Positions 9,985 to 20,825 of a stretch of DNA of 64,000 nt are shown one piece after another (within the stretch, counting starts at the first letter, position 1; every line of letters starts with the position of its first letter). A program made the translations under genes and the position numbers. The stretch comes from Mucor racemosus (lineage: Eukaryota; Mucoromycota; Mucoromycetes; Mucorales; Mucoraceae), in assembly GCA_027405735.1 (NCBI GenBank), contig JAPEHQ010000001.1:5642001-5706000 (forward strand). The letters run 5' to 3'. The notes beneath the pieces are model-generated. The model saw only the letters and a list, made by a program, of their open reading frames with translations. It had not been told where the DNA came from and did no database searches.

Positions 9985-11388
9985 CTATTTGGTGTTGTGC
10001 TTGGTGGTAGACTTCTTCTTCTCCACAGAAGATCCACCAGATCTAGGTTTGAGCAATGATGCACCTAGTTGTTCCTTCACCTTGGGTTTCTTTGCCTTCC
10101 GAGCTTCACGACGTTGTTGCAATTTTGCCCGAAGCCTCATTTGCATGACAACTTCATCGATAGGAATGGCCTTGACATCAGCCTCCTTTGCAGCGTCCTC
10201 CATATTAACATCAATGCATGCCAACTCTTCCTCGTTAAATTCCATATCATCGTCCTCAAAGTCCGACGCATCCAATTCTTCCTCCCTGATTTCAGGAACC
10301 ATTACTGCTTTTGTAGCATCCAGTCTCTTTTGTACTTGGGCAACCTCTGTTTGTGTGACGGGAGAGGGTGCATTATCCGGTGCGACGTTAATTTGTTCTG
10401 ACACAGGAGCTAACTCGATAGTCTCAGCGGCAGGAGCGTTAGGAACTACAACGGCCTTGGCTGCAGGTGCTGATTGGTTTGCTGATGCATGTTGCTGACC
10501 CTTTCGAGCTTGCTTGTTTTGATTCCACCAGGCTTTAGGACATTTAGCTTGCAAATGATCGGCAGAGCTACAAATGTAACAACTCTTGACCTGATGCTTT
10601 ATCATTTTAGGACAGTTACCAAAAACATGGTCAATGACATGACAGCGACTACAAATAGGCTTCATGCCGGTATATGTGAGTTTCAACATTTCACCCTCCT
10701 CCCAAGAGGAAAGTTGAGGACTCAGAGGCTTGTATTGTTTGCCTGGAAGCAAATTCAAAGTGACAAATCCTCTCCCAGTAAAGAAGTGTCCGTGAACAGT
10801 ATAGTTCAGACCCATTTCCAAGATTTCACCAAATTCAGCAAAGATAGCTTTCATGCGAGGCTTCAAGATTGACTCGTCCTCGTGAGGAAGATTATGAACG
10901 CTAACCCGGACGATGGTGGTATCTTTAGGAAAGGTACGACTAATTGTGACTCTATTGTCCTTGTAGAAAAAATCCTTCTTTAATGCTTCTTCTCTAGCCT
11001 CCTCAGACCGAAAGTTGATTTCAAAATATTTGGAATCCTTTGTAGCATTACGAATACGAAGACCGAGTGCGGCAGGAAACTGTTCCCTAAGTGCTAAACT
11101 GAGGTCCTTGAAGTTGACCTCTGAGCCGAGAAATTGCTTGGTGGCAATCACAATTGAGTTCTTATCACGAGCCTGAAGAAAAAGTTGTCCACCTTCCGTG
11201 AGTTGTCCAAGTTCCTCAGAGCTTTTCTTTTCCATGTCAAAGACATCTCTTGCTTGTTGAGAATTAAGAATCTGTGCATATGTGCGCAGTGGATCTTTCT
11301 GTTTGTTTGGATTATGTCGAGAATCCGTGGTGTTTCCACCAATCAGATTCCCTCCTTTAGGCAATGTTTGGTTAGCGGAAAGAGCCAT
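9985..11388 (-). CDS. LINE ORF1: Gag-like RNA-binding protein with two zinc knuckles
   Basis: A 467-aa ORF. Residues about 245-275 contain two adjacent CX2CX4HX4C knuckles (CSRCHVIDHVFGNC and CYICSSADHLQAKC), typical of LINE ORF1 proteins that coat the element RNA. Upstream, residues about 75-215 look like a folded nucleic-acid-binding region (segments such as TIVRVSVHNLPHED and GRGFVTLNLLPG). The C-terminal half is Ala/Pro/Glu-rich, then acidic (EEELDASDFEDDDMEFNEEE) and finally Lys/Arg-rich. The stop TAG is followed after TTATT by the ORF2 ATG. The start ATG is at the very end of the element, directly beside the target-site duplication. Confidence 0.88.
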   Translation of the reverse strand: MALSANQTLPKGGNLIGGNTTDSRHNPNKQKDPLRTYAQILNSQQARDVFDMEKKSSEELGQLTEGGQLFLQARDKNSIVIATKQFLGSEVNFKDLSLALREQFPAALGLRIRNATKDSKYFEINFRSEEAREEALKKDFFYKDNRVTISRTFPKDTTIVRVSVHNLPHEDESILKPRMKAIFAEFGEILEMGLNYTVHGHFFTGRGFVTLNLLPGKQYKPLSPQLSSWEEGEMLKLTYTGMKPICSRCHVIDHVFGNCPKMIKHQVKSCYICSSADHLQAKCPKAWWNQNKQARKGQQHASANQSAPAAKAVVVPNAPAAETIELAPVSEQINVAPDNAPSPVTQTEVAQVQKRLDATKAVMVPEIREEELDASDFEDDDMEFNEEELACIDVNMEDAAKEADVKAIPIDEVVMQMRLRAKLQQRREARKAKKPKVKEQLGASLLKPRSGGSSVEKKKSTTKHNTK

Positions 11389-11389
11389 G

Positions 11390-11401
11390 TTTTATCAAAA
11401 T
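11390..11401. repeat. LINE target-site duplication, 5' side of element
   Basis: TTTTATCAAAAT adjoins the 5' end of the LINE one base from the ORF1 ATG, and runs straight into R1 sequence (CATGAGTGTTGG). Confidence 0.8.
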
Positions 11402-11670
11402 CATGAGTGTTGGTAAGGATAAAATGAGTCCCGAAAATGTCCGCTACAAAAACTGAATTTTCAGACCACACATAGTTAAATATAAGAAAAGTTTATAAGA
11501 AAAGTCTAAAAACAAGTACTTTTTATTCAAAACTTGGATATATCATGGTATAAAAGAGTTAGTAGCTCAATCTCGCTACGCTTAATTACGGCGTCGCTCT
11601 GCGGGCCCGGTTTCGCAATTTTTTTAATGAATGTATGATATGACAGACAGTTTTGCTAGTAGAAAAATGT

Positions 11671-13281
11671 ACGTAACAAATATTAATGAGGTTTATGAAC
11701 AGCCATTATTTAACAGCAAGAAAAACAGTCTTCTTCTTCAGATTAGCTCATGGACGAACATTTTGATGCTGTGATGGATCAAGTAGAAATTTATTTAATG
11801 AAACAATTAAAAAAAAAAAAAAAAAGGCAATTCTTCGTTTGTATTTTGATTTTAATTAAGAGAGATTTTTAGGTTAATCCGTTATATAAAATAAAAAGTG
11901 AAAGCTTTCTATTTCTAATAAGTAGACATAACCACGTATATCTATCCTACCTTTCCCGAAGGGCACAATCCACAGTTTTTTCTATAAGGAAAGACCACAG
12001 GATAGAGGCAGGTGTAATATGTAAAGAATCAATACATTTGCCAACTTTTACAGGCTTTTTATAATTGATGGAAAATTATTTTTAATAAGCCACTATCAGA
12101 CTGCTTAAAGATGTTGTTGTAATGTTAAACAGTCTCTAGTAATCTTGTTGAACCCTTCAAAACTTCGTATTACAGTAACAGATGAACAATATCTTCACAC
12201 CATAAACTTTAAAAAGATGGAAAGTTCAAGTAAAATCTAAAATAAAAATATAGATGGTTGAACAGGAATTATCGCCTTGCACTCCAATAGAGTTTTTGCT
12301 AATAGCGTAAAAAATGATACCAAAATAATCCTTTACTGGTGCATTTACAACACAAAAAAATCAAAATTATCTAGTTGTAATTATTCACAAATATGTGCTG
12401 AGTGACAATTTAAAAAGCAAATGCCACCACCACCGTAATGATGAAGATAAGGCTTTTTGATCACATAATTCCTTGATTTTAAGAATTGTTTTGAATAGTG
12501 AAGACTGTAAGACTTTATAGAATGTACAAATAATTGCTTGAAAGAAAATAGTTAGCATTGCTCAAAGCCTAATCCGAGTAAATCCGATAATGCTTTAATT
12601 TTTACCACATCTGAGATATAGTATAACCAAATCTAATGGTTAGTTTTATTCATCAACTCTTGCTAAACAGGAATAATCGGTGTAACGACTTTGATTTTTA
12701 TCGCAAGAGCAATATTCAACTGTAAACTATACAACATCTCATTAAATTTAGTTTGCATATTTATCAGCAAAAATCAAAGTAATATGACCAGCTACACGAT
12801 ATAACTATTTAATTAATTTCGATTATAAATCGAGGTTGAGGATGATTTTCTCCACAGGCAATACCAAAAGCGTCGCTAAACATGATTTCAGTTTCCACAT
12901 TTTGCCAAAAGATTATGAAATTTATAATAACAACATGCTAATTCGAAAATATAACTGCGAGTATATTTGCAGTTATTATGATCTACATGAAATACCCTAT
13001 ACATTTGATATTAATATACTGCTATATAATAGTTGTTTCAATTAAAAAAGCATGTTAATTTCAAGTACTATTCATTTCTGAATATGTATTATATCGTCAA
13101 ATAAAATGTTATATATAGATTAGCATGTGAAAGCTAGTAATTTGAAGCTTTACGGTGATACAACAGTAATTTCTACATGCTCTATTTTCATGGCCAATGC
13201 TCTCGTTATACAGATATATATAAAAGTAGCTATTGATGTGTTATTTTGTATTTTCTTCTATTTCTTCTTTATTTACATAAA
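11671..13281. other. Intergenic, no gene recognised
   Basis: About 1.6 kb of AT-rich sequence. At about 11750-11805 (+) a short frame beginning ATGGACGAACATTTTGATGC encodes MDEHFDAVMDQVEIYLMKQL and then runs into an A run of about 17. It could be a truncated, retroposed 5' gene end, but this is unproven. An open frame at 12836-13045 has no recognisable relative. The last 100 bp probably hold the acyltransferase promoter, with a TATATATAAA-like stretch near 13215. Confidence 0.45.
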
Positions 13282-15750
13282 ATGTTTACAGAGTTATCAT
13301 ATCTAACATACGATATAACAGTATATTTACTTAGTTTCTTGGTATATGTGTTTTTTAGAGAAGTTCGTCCAAGAGGTTCACATCGTATACCAAAAGAAGG
13401 TCCAGTCATCTTTGTTGTAGCTCCACATGCTAATCAATTCGTTGATCCTTTGTTGGTAATGAAAGAATGTGGACGTAGAACTTCCATGTTGATCGCTGAA
13501 AAATCAATGCACCAAAGAGGTGTTGGCACATTTGCTCGAATGTTGAATGCTAGTAAGTCAACATGATGAGATTAATTCATATAATAATGATATTTATGCT
13601 TTTAAAAGTTCCTGTGGTTCGCCCTCAAGATCTTGCAACAAAGGGAAAAGGCACCATTTATATTTCGGATCCAGAAGCAGATCAATTACACATTTCAGGC
13701 ACAGGAACCGAGTTCACAAAACAATTATTTCCCAAGGATACAATTGTACTTGTAGGATCTCACACTGAAGGATGTAAAGCTGAGGTTGTAAATGTTATTT
13801 CAGACACGGCGCTTGTTATCAAACACCCATTCAGAAACATAATTGCTTTGGAAAATGATCAATATAAATTCAAGTGTATTCCACATGTAGAACAATCTTC
13901 TGTATTCAAATCTGTTCACGAGGAATTGAATCGAGGTGGTTGTATTACAATTTTCCCTGAAGGTGGTAGTCATGATCGTGTTGAGATGTTGCCATTAAAA
14001 GGTAATTATTATATGAATGCAACCATGACAAATACATGTTTTAATATATATATATATATATGTATATATAATAGCTGGCGTTACTTTGATGGCTTTAGGC
14101 GCTATGGCTGAATACCCTGGTTTAAATGTAAAGATTGTTCCTGTAGGTTTGAATTATTTTCATGCTCATAGATTTAGATCAAGAGCTGTCATTGAGTTTG
14201 GTGAACCCTTGACTATATCTGAACGATATGTTGAAATGTTCAAGAATGGCGGTGATGAGAAGCGTTTAGCATGTGGAACATTGTTGGGTAAAATTTACGA
14301 TTCGTTGAAATCTGTAACTTTGAATGCCGGTAGTTACGAAACATTGATGGTAAATACTATAAGTTTTACGTCTATATCTATATTTATACTTATTTTCATT
14401 ATTTAGTTGATCCAAGCAGCACGAAGACTTTACAAGCCTGCTAATCGCAAATTACATATTTCTCAAGTGGTTGACTTGAATCGTCGCTTCCTTATAGGAT
14501 ACAATATGTTTAAAAATGAACCAAAAGTAACAGAATTAGAGCAACGTGTTCTTGCTTATAATCAATTGCTTAAATATCATGGAATTCGAGATCATCAGGT
14601 TCAAAAGACTAAACTGGGGGGAAGTCGTACATTGCTTTTAATTTGCAAAAGATTTGTCGTGATGTTAATGTTGGCTTTATTAGATTTTCCAGGGTATAAT
14701 ATTCAAATTATTGTGGTGTCAATATAGACTGTGTTTACTAACAGCAATTTATTTATAGAGCTATTCTCAATTTACCTGTAATTGTTATTGCAAGGATCAT
14801 TAGTCAAAAGAAAGCCGATGGTTTGTATAATTTCACACTACTCATAGCATGTAAAATTCTAAATATTTTCATTTATATATAGCTGCCTTAAAGGGTTCTA
14901 CGGTCAAAATTGCTGGCCGTGATGTTCTTGCTACATGGAAATTACTTGTCGGTCTTGTACTTGTCCCTTCATTATACTCTTTTTACAGTTTCCTGGTATT
15001 TTTAGTATTGTTCAAAACTACTGATTACGATTTTGCCACTCTGTTACGTATATCGATTGCCACTTGGTTTACTATCGCTGGTGTGACATTTGCATCTCTT
15101 CAATTTGGTGAAATTGGATTAGACATTGCAAAGTGAGTTTTCTGTAATCTCGATTGATGAGTGCGTATTAAATAATTTCTATAGATCTTTAAAACCAATG
15201 ATCATGTCTGTTTTAGACCCTGCTGGTGCAGAAACTTTACGTCAAAATAGAGAGATTTTATCTGTCAATATTACAAACTTGATCAACGAATACGGACCCA
15301 AGGCATTTCCAGATTTCGATGGTAATACTCTTAAAGAACAACTATAAATGCTGGTTCTAACTATATATTTTTCTTGTAATTATACTTACAGTCGACTATA
15401 TTAGCAAGATGAAGGTCGCACCAACACCAGTTGCAAGCCGTAGTTCTAGCTCAAGTAGCTTCAACCTCACCAATGTCAAATTACCTGCTATTTTCCATCA
15501 AAATAAGGTGCTGGACACCCTACACGATCAACATTTATTCAATTGGAGCTATAATAGAGCCAACTCGGACGACAATTCAGGGTTTTTGGGAATTAGTCAT
15601 TATTTTACAAAGAGTGGTGCTACAACACCAACATTACAAAGCAATAGTAGTAGATCAAGCAGTTTTAGTGCTGCTACTAATATTGACGAAGATCCTATTG
15701 TTATTCCTTCCATCAGAATCGAGGATGTGTATCACATCACCAAAGATTGA
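13282..15750 (+). CDS. Glycerol-3-phosphate acyltransferase, Sct1/Gpt2 type (ER membrane)
   Basis: Exons 13282-13552, 13609-14001, 14075-14349, 14407-14693, 14759-14820, 14883-15132, 15185-15321 and 15392-15750 join in frame to 677 aa. The enzyme family transfers a fatty acyl group to the sn-1 position of glycerol-3-phosphate (some members also use dihydroxyacetone phosphate), the first step of phospholipid and triacylglycerol synthesis at the ER. PlsC-type motifs are visible: APHANQFVDPL (NQFVDP about 51-56; the H..D pair) and FPEGGSHDR (about 206-214). The region between them is long, as in fungal Sct1/Gpt2. An N-terminal hydrophobic stretch (about 8-25) and several C-terminal ones (for example VMLMLALLDF, LLVGLVLVPSLYSFYSFLVF) fit a membrane protein. 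The Ser-rich tail is probably regulatory. The start at 13282 is chosen because the open frame upstream lacks an ATG. Confidence 0.9.
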
Positions 15751-15864
15751 TTAGAAACTTTACATAATGCATTACATCAAGAAATAAAATAAAAATTCAT
15801 CCATTAATTCAATTCTTAACTTCAAATACAAGCTTTGAATTTTATAAAGTTATTTAAGCATGAC

Positions 15865-17440
15865 AGGACCGTACGCTCTTTTTATTTAAAATTTGGGTCT
15901 AGCTTTTCATCGTTGTTCAGCTTCTTTTTTTTTTTTCGCCAACACTAAGGAAACCTTATATTCCTATGTATCTGAGGTGATCAACTTTAATTTAAAAACG
16001 AGTATCCGGAAATATCCTATCTCTAACAGTTGATATAACTTTTTTTAATGCTAATGTTTCAGATTTTTACGTGTATTTCACTGCTAAAAATCAAAAACTT
16101 TGTGCCTTAATATTTCTACAAAAAAGTAAGCTATACTAGGACTTTTATTTTTTTTCCATTTTTTTTGACATTTTTGCAGTGGATTTCAAAATATTCGTTA
16201 AATTGAGCAATACTTTTTTTATATGTATGTCATCCATATCGTTGAGCCCTCTCAGACCCAATTTAGTTTTTTTTGAAATATTGATTTTTCGTAGAAATAT
16301 CCTCAAAAGTGTATACAAAGAGATACTTTCGCTTTTAGCTTCGTCAGTTTTTCTCTTGTATCCCCTCATTCCAAATTCTGAATTTGAAAAAAAAATTAAC
16401 AAAAATATCATTTTCTCTACGAAAGATGCAATTAGAAGGTTTAACAATAGATTGATCGATAGATAATTGTTTTGTACATAATTACCATTACTCATATTTA
16501 AAATTTGTTTATAAAAAGTGATGTGCATCTTCAAAAAACCTCCGAAATTTCAATTGCATTTTATGCAAAATTTAATGCGAAACATTTATTTAATTTTTAT
16601 TTAAATGGATGAAGAATCCAAAACCGTATAAAAACCATTTGTCATAGAACGGTAATTATCATTATAGTAAAAGTTTATTATTTGAATCAGAAATTAAATG
16701 CCAACCTTGCGTACATACAATTGACATCCTGTACAACCAAATCAAAGTGTACTAAAAAATAGAACCAAGGAGCTTGTTGATAAACAAGTCCATAAATTTT
16801 TTATCATGTTTATTAAACAAGTCCATAGATTTTCATATTCATGAAGAACCAATAACTTTGCCATTTACCAATGTAGTACATAACAACTCAACACATTTAA
16901 TCAACGTTTCTAGACAATCATTGGTCAGCCACAATGATCCATTACTTTTAGATTTCTATCTCCTTTAGATTAGACAATTAATATAAATAGCAAAAAATTT
17001 TCATTAGCCATGAAGATCTTCACCTTATTTTTAAAAGAATAAACAACATCTTATATATTATTTTATACGTGTTTTATTTTCAATTTTTCACACCATTCAA
17101 TACGCTAGGTCTACGTTTTTTGCAGTTCATGAGCTTTTAAACGAATTTGATTTTTGAATCATTTTTGAATCATTTTTGAATAATTCCTGATCATTTTTTT
17201 CAAATCAATTTTGGAACTCCTTTACGATAGGGTTTAAGCTGTGGTAAGAACTATTATTTTGATTATCTCGACAAAAAGCCAATATTTTTCACCGAAACGA
17301 AAAATACAAAGTAGCTTTAATTGTTTCTATCTTGGGAAAACGAAAAACTAACTCCTCAATTTAAGTGTTTAATTTTTTATAATCAATTTTAGGTTAATTT
17401 TGGTCAATTTTAGGTCAATGTGCTTATATCCTAGTATGAA
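15865..17440 (+). repeat. R2 dispersed repeat, copy 1 (+), with solo LTR inside
   Basis: The sequence around GTATCTGAGGTGATCAACTTTAAT, the block near AAATATTCGTTAAATTGAGC and the end with GCAGTTCATGAGC recur at about 41.24-42.35 kb (+), 50.87-52.11 kb (-) and 53.97-55.09 kb (-). Copy 1 is the most diverged and is lengthened by a 453-bp solo LTR. No complete ORF is present. On the minus strand a conserved KLGLRGLN-type segment recurs in all copies, suggesting decayed coding sequence. Ends are approximate. Confidence 0.75.
16640..17092 (+). mobile_element. Solo LTR (453 bp) with 5-bp TSD
   Basis: It starts TGTCATAGAACGG and ends CAATTTTTCACA, so it has the TG...CA ends of an LTR. It is flanked by CCATT on both sides (16635-16639 and 17093-17097) and is absent from the other three R2 copies. 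A TATA-like TATAAATAG near 16984 and a following AATAAAC (about 17038) sit as expected for LTR promoter and polyadenylation signals, giving plus orientation. Confidence 0.72.
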
Positions 17441-17742
17441 GTCTTCTATTTTCGAACAGATATCAGTGGTCTAAATAGAGGAAAGGTACATTGTCTTTGA
17501 ATATTTGACGTTATTTGACGCAATATTGAGCTAAAACTCAAAAACTATCTGAAAACCATTTAAAATTATCTGAAATCTGTTTTTTTAAAACCATAAAAAA
17601 TCGACAACAAAAATCTTATCTCGCCGAATTTCGAAGCTAATAACGTAATAACTTTCAACTTTACATGGGAGAAGGTGTACATCTTTGACACGATGATCTC
17701 AAAGGGCAACTTCCACAATCTACTGTATAATGATCGCAATTG

Positions 17743-18080
17743 GGCGAGCCCTATGCTTGGATGCGCTTGAATCGCGCTTTTTTCAGGTTATTACTTGCTT
17801 TGGCTTGCTTGGTTAAATTTTTTTAGCGATTTCTTGCTTGGTGCTCGACGAAAACATTGAAAGCTTGCTTGTATGCTTGCTCGAATTGCTTCAAATTGAA
17901 ATAGGCTTGCTTGCATGTATGTAAACCTGCTTACTTGCCTGCTTTCAAATCGAGTAAGAAAGCATGTAACACGGGGAAAATCTATTCAATTTACGTAATT
18001 TTAGCTCTCAAAATGTCAAATTGCATCACATTTTGAATTAATATCAGGCTGAAAATATGTAGTACAATACCTGCGCTTGC
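17743..18080 (+). repeat. GCTTGC-rich segment, first copy
   Basis: It runs from GAGCCCTATGCTTGG to AATATCAGGCTGAAAATATGTAGTACAAT and recurs about 645 bp downstream. It is dense in GCTTGC, GCTCGC and CTTGCTTG words, markedly less AT-rich than its surroundings. Between the copies there are further GCTCGCTTGC strings (about 18070-18140 and 18355-18390). No coding potential is seen. Confidence 0.7.
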
Positions 18081-18390
18081 TCTCAGATTTGCTCGCTTGC
18101 ACTCGGATTTGCTCGCTTGCCTATATGCTCGTGCTCGACCTGCGTGGCTTTTTGAAAAATAAGATAATGCTTGATTTATGCTTGCTTTCTTGCTTTCAAA
18201 ACTGAGAATGCTCGATATAAAACTGCTCGACGAGCTGTTGCTTAACAGTGTCAATCTGGCAACTAAAATTCATCTCGTAACTATAAATTTAGTAGCAAAT
18301 ATCTACGCCAGTAGCCCTATAGTAAACATTTTGACGATAAAAAAACAAATTTAGTGATCGCAAGCGAGCAGTGCGAGCATAAGCAAGCGA

Positions 18391-18720
18391 GGGAGCCCTA
18401 TGCTTGGGCTCGCTTAGATTGTACTTCCTTCAGGGTATTATTTGCTTTGGCTTGCTTGATTAAATTTTTTTTAGCAATTTCCTGCTTGTCGCTGGATGAA
18501 AAGATTAAAAACTTGCTTGTATGCTTGCTTGAAATGTTTCAAATTGAATTAAGCTTGCTTGCTTGATTCCTTGCTTGACTTGAAAGCAAGCAATCATGTA
18601 ACACGGGACAAATTCATTCAATTTACGCAATTTTAGCTCTCAAAATGTCAAAATTCATCATATTTTAAACCAATATCAGGCTGAAAATATATAGTACAAT
18701 GCTTGCTAAAACTGCTTGCG
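18391..18720 (+). repeat. GCTTGC-rich segment, second copy
   Basis: A direct diverged duplicate of 17743-18080 sharing GAGCCCTATGCTTGG, the CATGTAACACGGG block, CTCTCAAAATGTCAAA and the ATATCAGGCTGAAAATAT end. It is followed by further GCTTGCGCTCGCTTGGGCTCG. Confidence 0.7.
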
Positions 18721-18774
18721 CTCGCTTGGGCTCGGTCGTCACTTTGCGAACGCTAAGCAAACTAGAACAGAGCT

Positions 18775-19105
18775 GGACAGTCTCGCCAGAAAAGTGGACA
18801 AGCTTTAGAATGTTATGATTGTGGGTATACACCATTTACTTACGATCATAAAGCTGACGTATGTAAGAAAAATACTAAAGATATGAAGCATAATAACAAG
18901 AATAAAAGCAAGAAATTTATAGTGCCAACTCCTACTGCTATTATGGATACAGACAACAGTTTATCTAACAATGAAGAAAGTGGCCATCATTTTTCTATTG
19001 CTACAATTGAATTAAAAAGACGAAGGAAATATCCAAAAGATGGATACATAATACCGATTAATAAGTGTAAGCATTTTGATGGTAATTTTTTTTAGGAAGA
19101 TATGC
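18775..19105 (+). pseudogene. Gag-like zinc-knuckle fragment (retroelement remnant)
   Basis: One frame reads GQSRQKSGQALECYDCGYTP and continues with DHKADVCKK, giving a CX2CX8HX4C array like a zinc knuckle, then a Lys/Asn-rich stretch and IVPTPTAIMDTDNS. It ends at the Tc1 insertion. There is no clear start, and no reverse transcriptase or protease is attached. This is most simply the remains of a retrotransposon Gag. The class is uncertain. Confidence 0.4.
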
Positions 19106-20076
19106 CTAATAATACAGTGAGTCGCAAAACCCTTTCAATGATTTGGAAATTTGAATGAAAATAACCATAACTTTCTCAGTTTCAATCGGAGATACACTAA
19201 ATTTCTATTTTAAGTAATTCAAACGTTTTTAAATTATTTTCAAAAAGTCCGATTTAATTAATTAAAGTTCCGCAAAAACTATGCAAGTTTAAAAAAAGGT
19301 ACATCATTGAAAGGGTTTTGCACGCACAGGCTTAAAATTACAATTTTGTAACCCCTAACTTGTACATTAACGCTGGATATCTTATAAAACAGAGAAATAT
19401 GCGGAAAATATATGAGATGTTTTTCAACTTTTACCCTGCCTTTTTTACTAGTAGTTTCAAGCAAAATCATCAAGATGAAAACTGTATCGGATGCCAAACG
19501 TAATGACGTTATCTCTCTGTTAAATTCAGGCCATACCGTATCGAAAATTGCTCGTCATGTAGCTGTTAGTTAAGCCACAGTATGTCATATTGGAAAAAAG
19601 GCCTGTCCTGACCGAGAAAAACTTAAAGGAGACCGACCATCTAAGCTGACTAATGCGGATATGAGATATTGTGTCCATAAAATCACCAAAGGTGGCTTGG
19701 ATAATGCGGTACAAGCCAAAAAAGAGCTTCATCGTAATGTACACGTTAATGGCAGTGCGAATACTGTACTAGGGCTCTTCGGGATAATGGTTTAGGCGCA
19801 TTACCTAAGATAAAAAAGCCAGAAATTAGTGATGAAAATGCAAAGGATCGCCTCCGCTGATGTAAAAACAGAATTGATTGGACTTTGGATGACTGAAAGC
19901 GTGTTATATCTACTGATGAGGCTAGAATTAATTGTTTTAACTCGGATGATCGAATTTGGTGCTGGAAAAGAGACAGCGAGGAGATAAAACCTAAGCATAC
20001 CAAAAAACAAGAAAAAATGGAGATGGTCGTATCATGATTTGGAGCTCTATTTCTTGGTCTGGTGTCGTTTTTTGGT

Positions 20077-20516
20077 TGTCCAAGTGAAATGCCAAAGATT
20101 TAGAATAAATATTATGGCAAGAAAAAATGTATAATTTAATAAAGGAACTTGTTAAATTAAATCACACACAAAAACTGAAGAGAATCTTTATTTAATATCA
20201 ATAATTTGTCCTATTTATATACAAATTCTATATTACAATTATCCGTAAGATCAGCTTTGGATCGATTATATCTTTCTGACATTCTATTGTCAGGTCATTT
20301 TATTTACATTAGTAACACAGCACATTTAAGTTCAGCTTATTTTATATAGCTAAATCCAACAAGTGGGTATGTCTCACATATCCCGCTTCCCGGATCTTGC
20401 TTTAGAAAAATAAGAACAATCGAGAATGTTGTCATAGATCAGTTAGCTGACTTCTTGAAAATAAGGATTACAAATCAAAAGGTTCATTATCTTACGATTA
20501 ACCGGTGGATGCAACA
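20077..20516 (-). mobile_element. LTR-like insertion 1 in the transposase
   Basis: Bounded by TG...CA type ends (TGTCCAAGTGAAATGCC on the left, GGATGCAACA on the right). In minus orientation it has GTATATAAATAGG, then AATAAAG, and ends with CATTTCACTTGGACA. It interrupts the transposase between FW and TKVEGN. No matching target duplication is seen, so the exact edges are uncertain. Confidence 0.55.
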
Positions 20517-20825
20517 CCAAGGTCGAAGGTAATATGAACTCCAACCTATACAGAACTATCATTGATGATGATTTGGAGAAATCCATTGACGACATGTGTC
20601 AAAAATTGAAGTTGCGTCGTAATTAGGTTATCCTTCAACAAGACAACGATTCTAAGCACACCTCTAATTTAATGAAAGAAGACTTCAAAACAAAAAATAT
20701 GAAGTAATGTCATGGCCAGCGCAATTTCCAGACCATAATCCCATTGAAAATATGTGGAGGTTATTGAAAATTCGCCTAAACGAATACGATACATCCCCAA
20801 AAGGGATGAATGATATTCGGCGTTA

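Larger units (their letters stand above)
5949..11389 (-). mobile_element. Apparently intact two-ORF non-LTR retrotransposon (LINE)
   Basis: The element is antisense. Its 3' poly(A) is the T run at about 5949-5960. It is flanked by the 12-bp direct repeat TTTTATCAAAAT (5937-5948 and 11390-11401), which occurs once in uninterrupted R1 copies in a slightly different form. ORF1 (467 aa, two CCHC knuckles) and ORF2 (1299 aa, endonuclease, reverse transcriptase, C-terminal zinc-binding region) are both open. The 3' UTR is about 120 bp. The 5' junction lies one nucleotide before the ORF1 ATG. The order APE-type endonuclease, RT, zf-RVT-like CCHC, without an RNase H region, fits the L1/Tx1-like group of LINEs. 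Clade assignment would need a phylogeny. Confidence 0.9.
5095..11670 (-). repeat. R1 repeat copy C (inverted), split by LINE insertion
   Basis: Positions about 5095-5948 and 11390-11670 together are the reverse complement of the left part of the R1 copies at about 29.29 and 36.49 kb. The right-hand piece starts with the sequence around TCATGAGTGTTGGTAAGG and ends at about CTAGTAGAAAAATG. The left piece carries the dynein intermediate chain remnant and the AT-rich segment containing TTTGGGCCAAAAACG. The two pieces abut in the uninterrupted copies, which defines the LINE insertion point. Confidence 0.85.

Noticed and set aside
12836..13045. 69-codon ORF
   Set aside because: No recognisable motif and no supporting context; may be chance in AT-rich DNA.
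13246..13281. N-terminal extension of the acyltransferase by 12 codons
   Set aside because: The extended frame begins at TTG, not ATG; the first ATG is at 13282.
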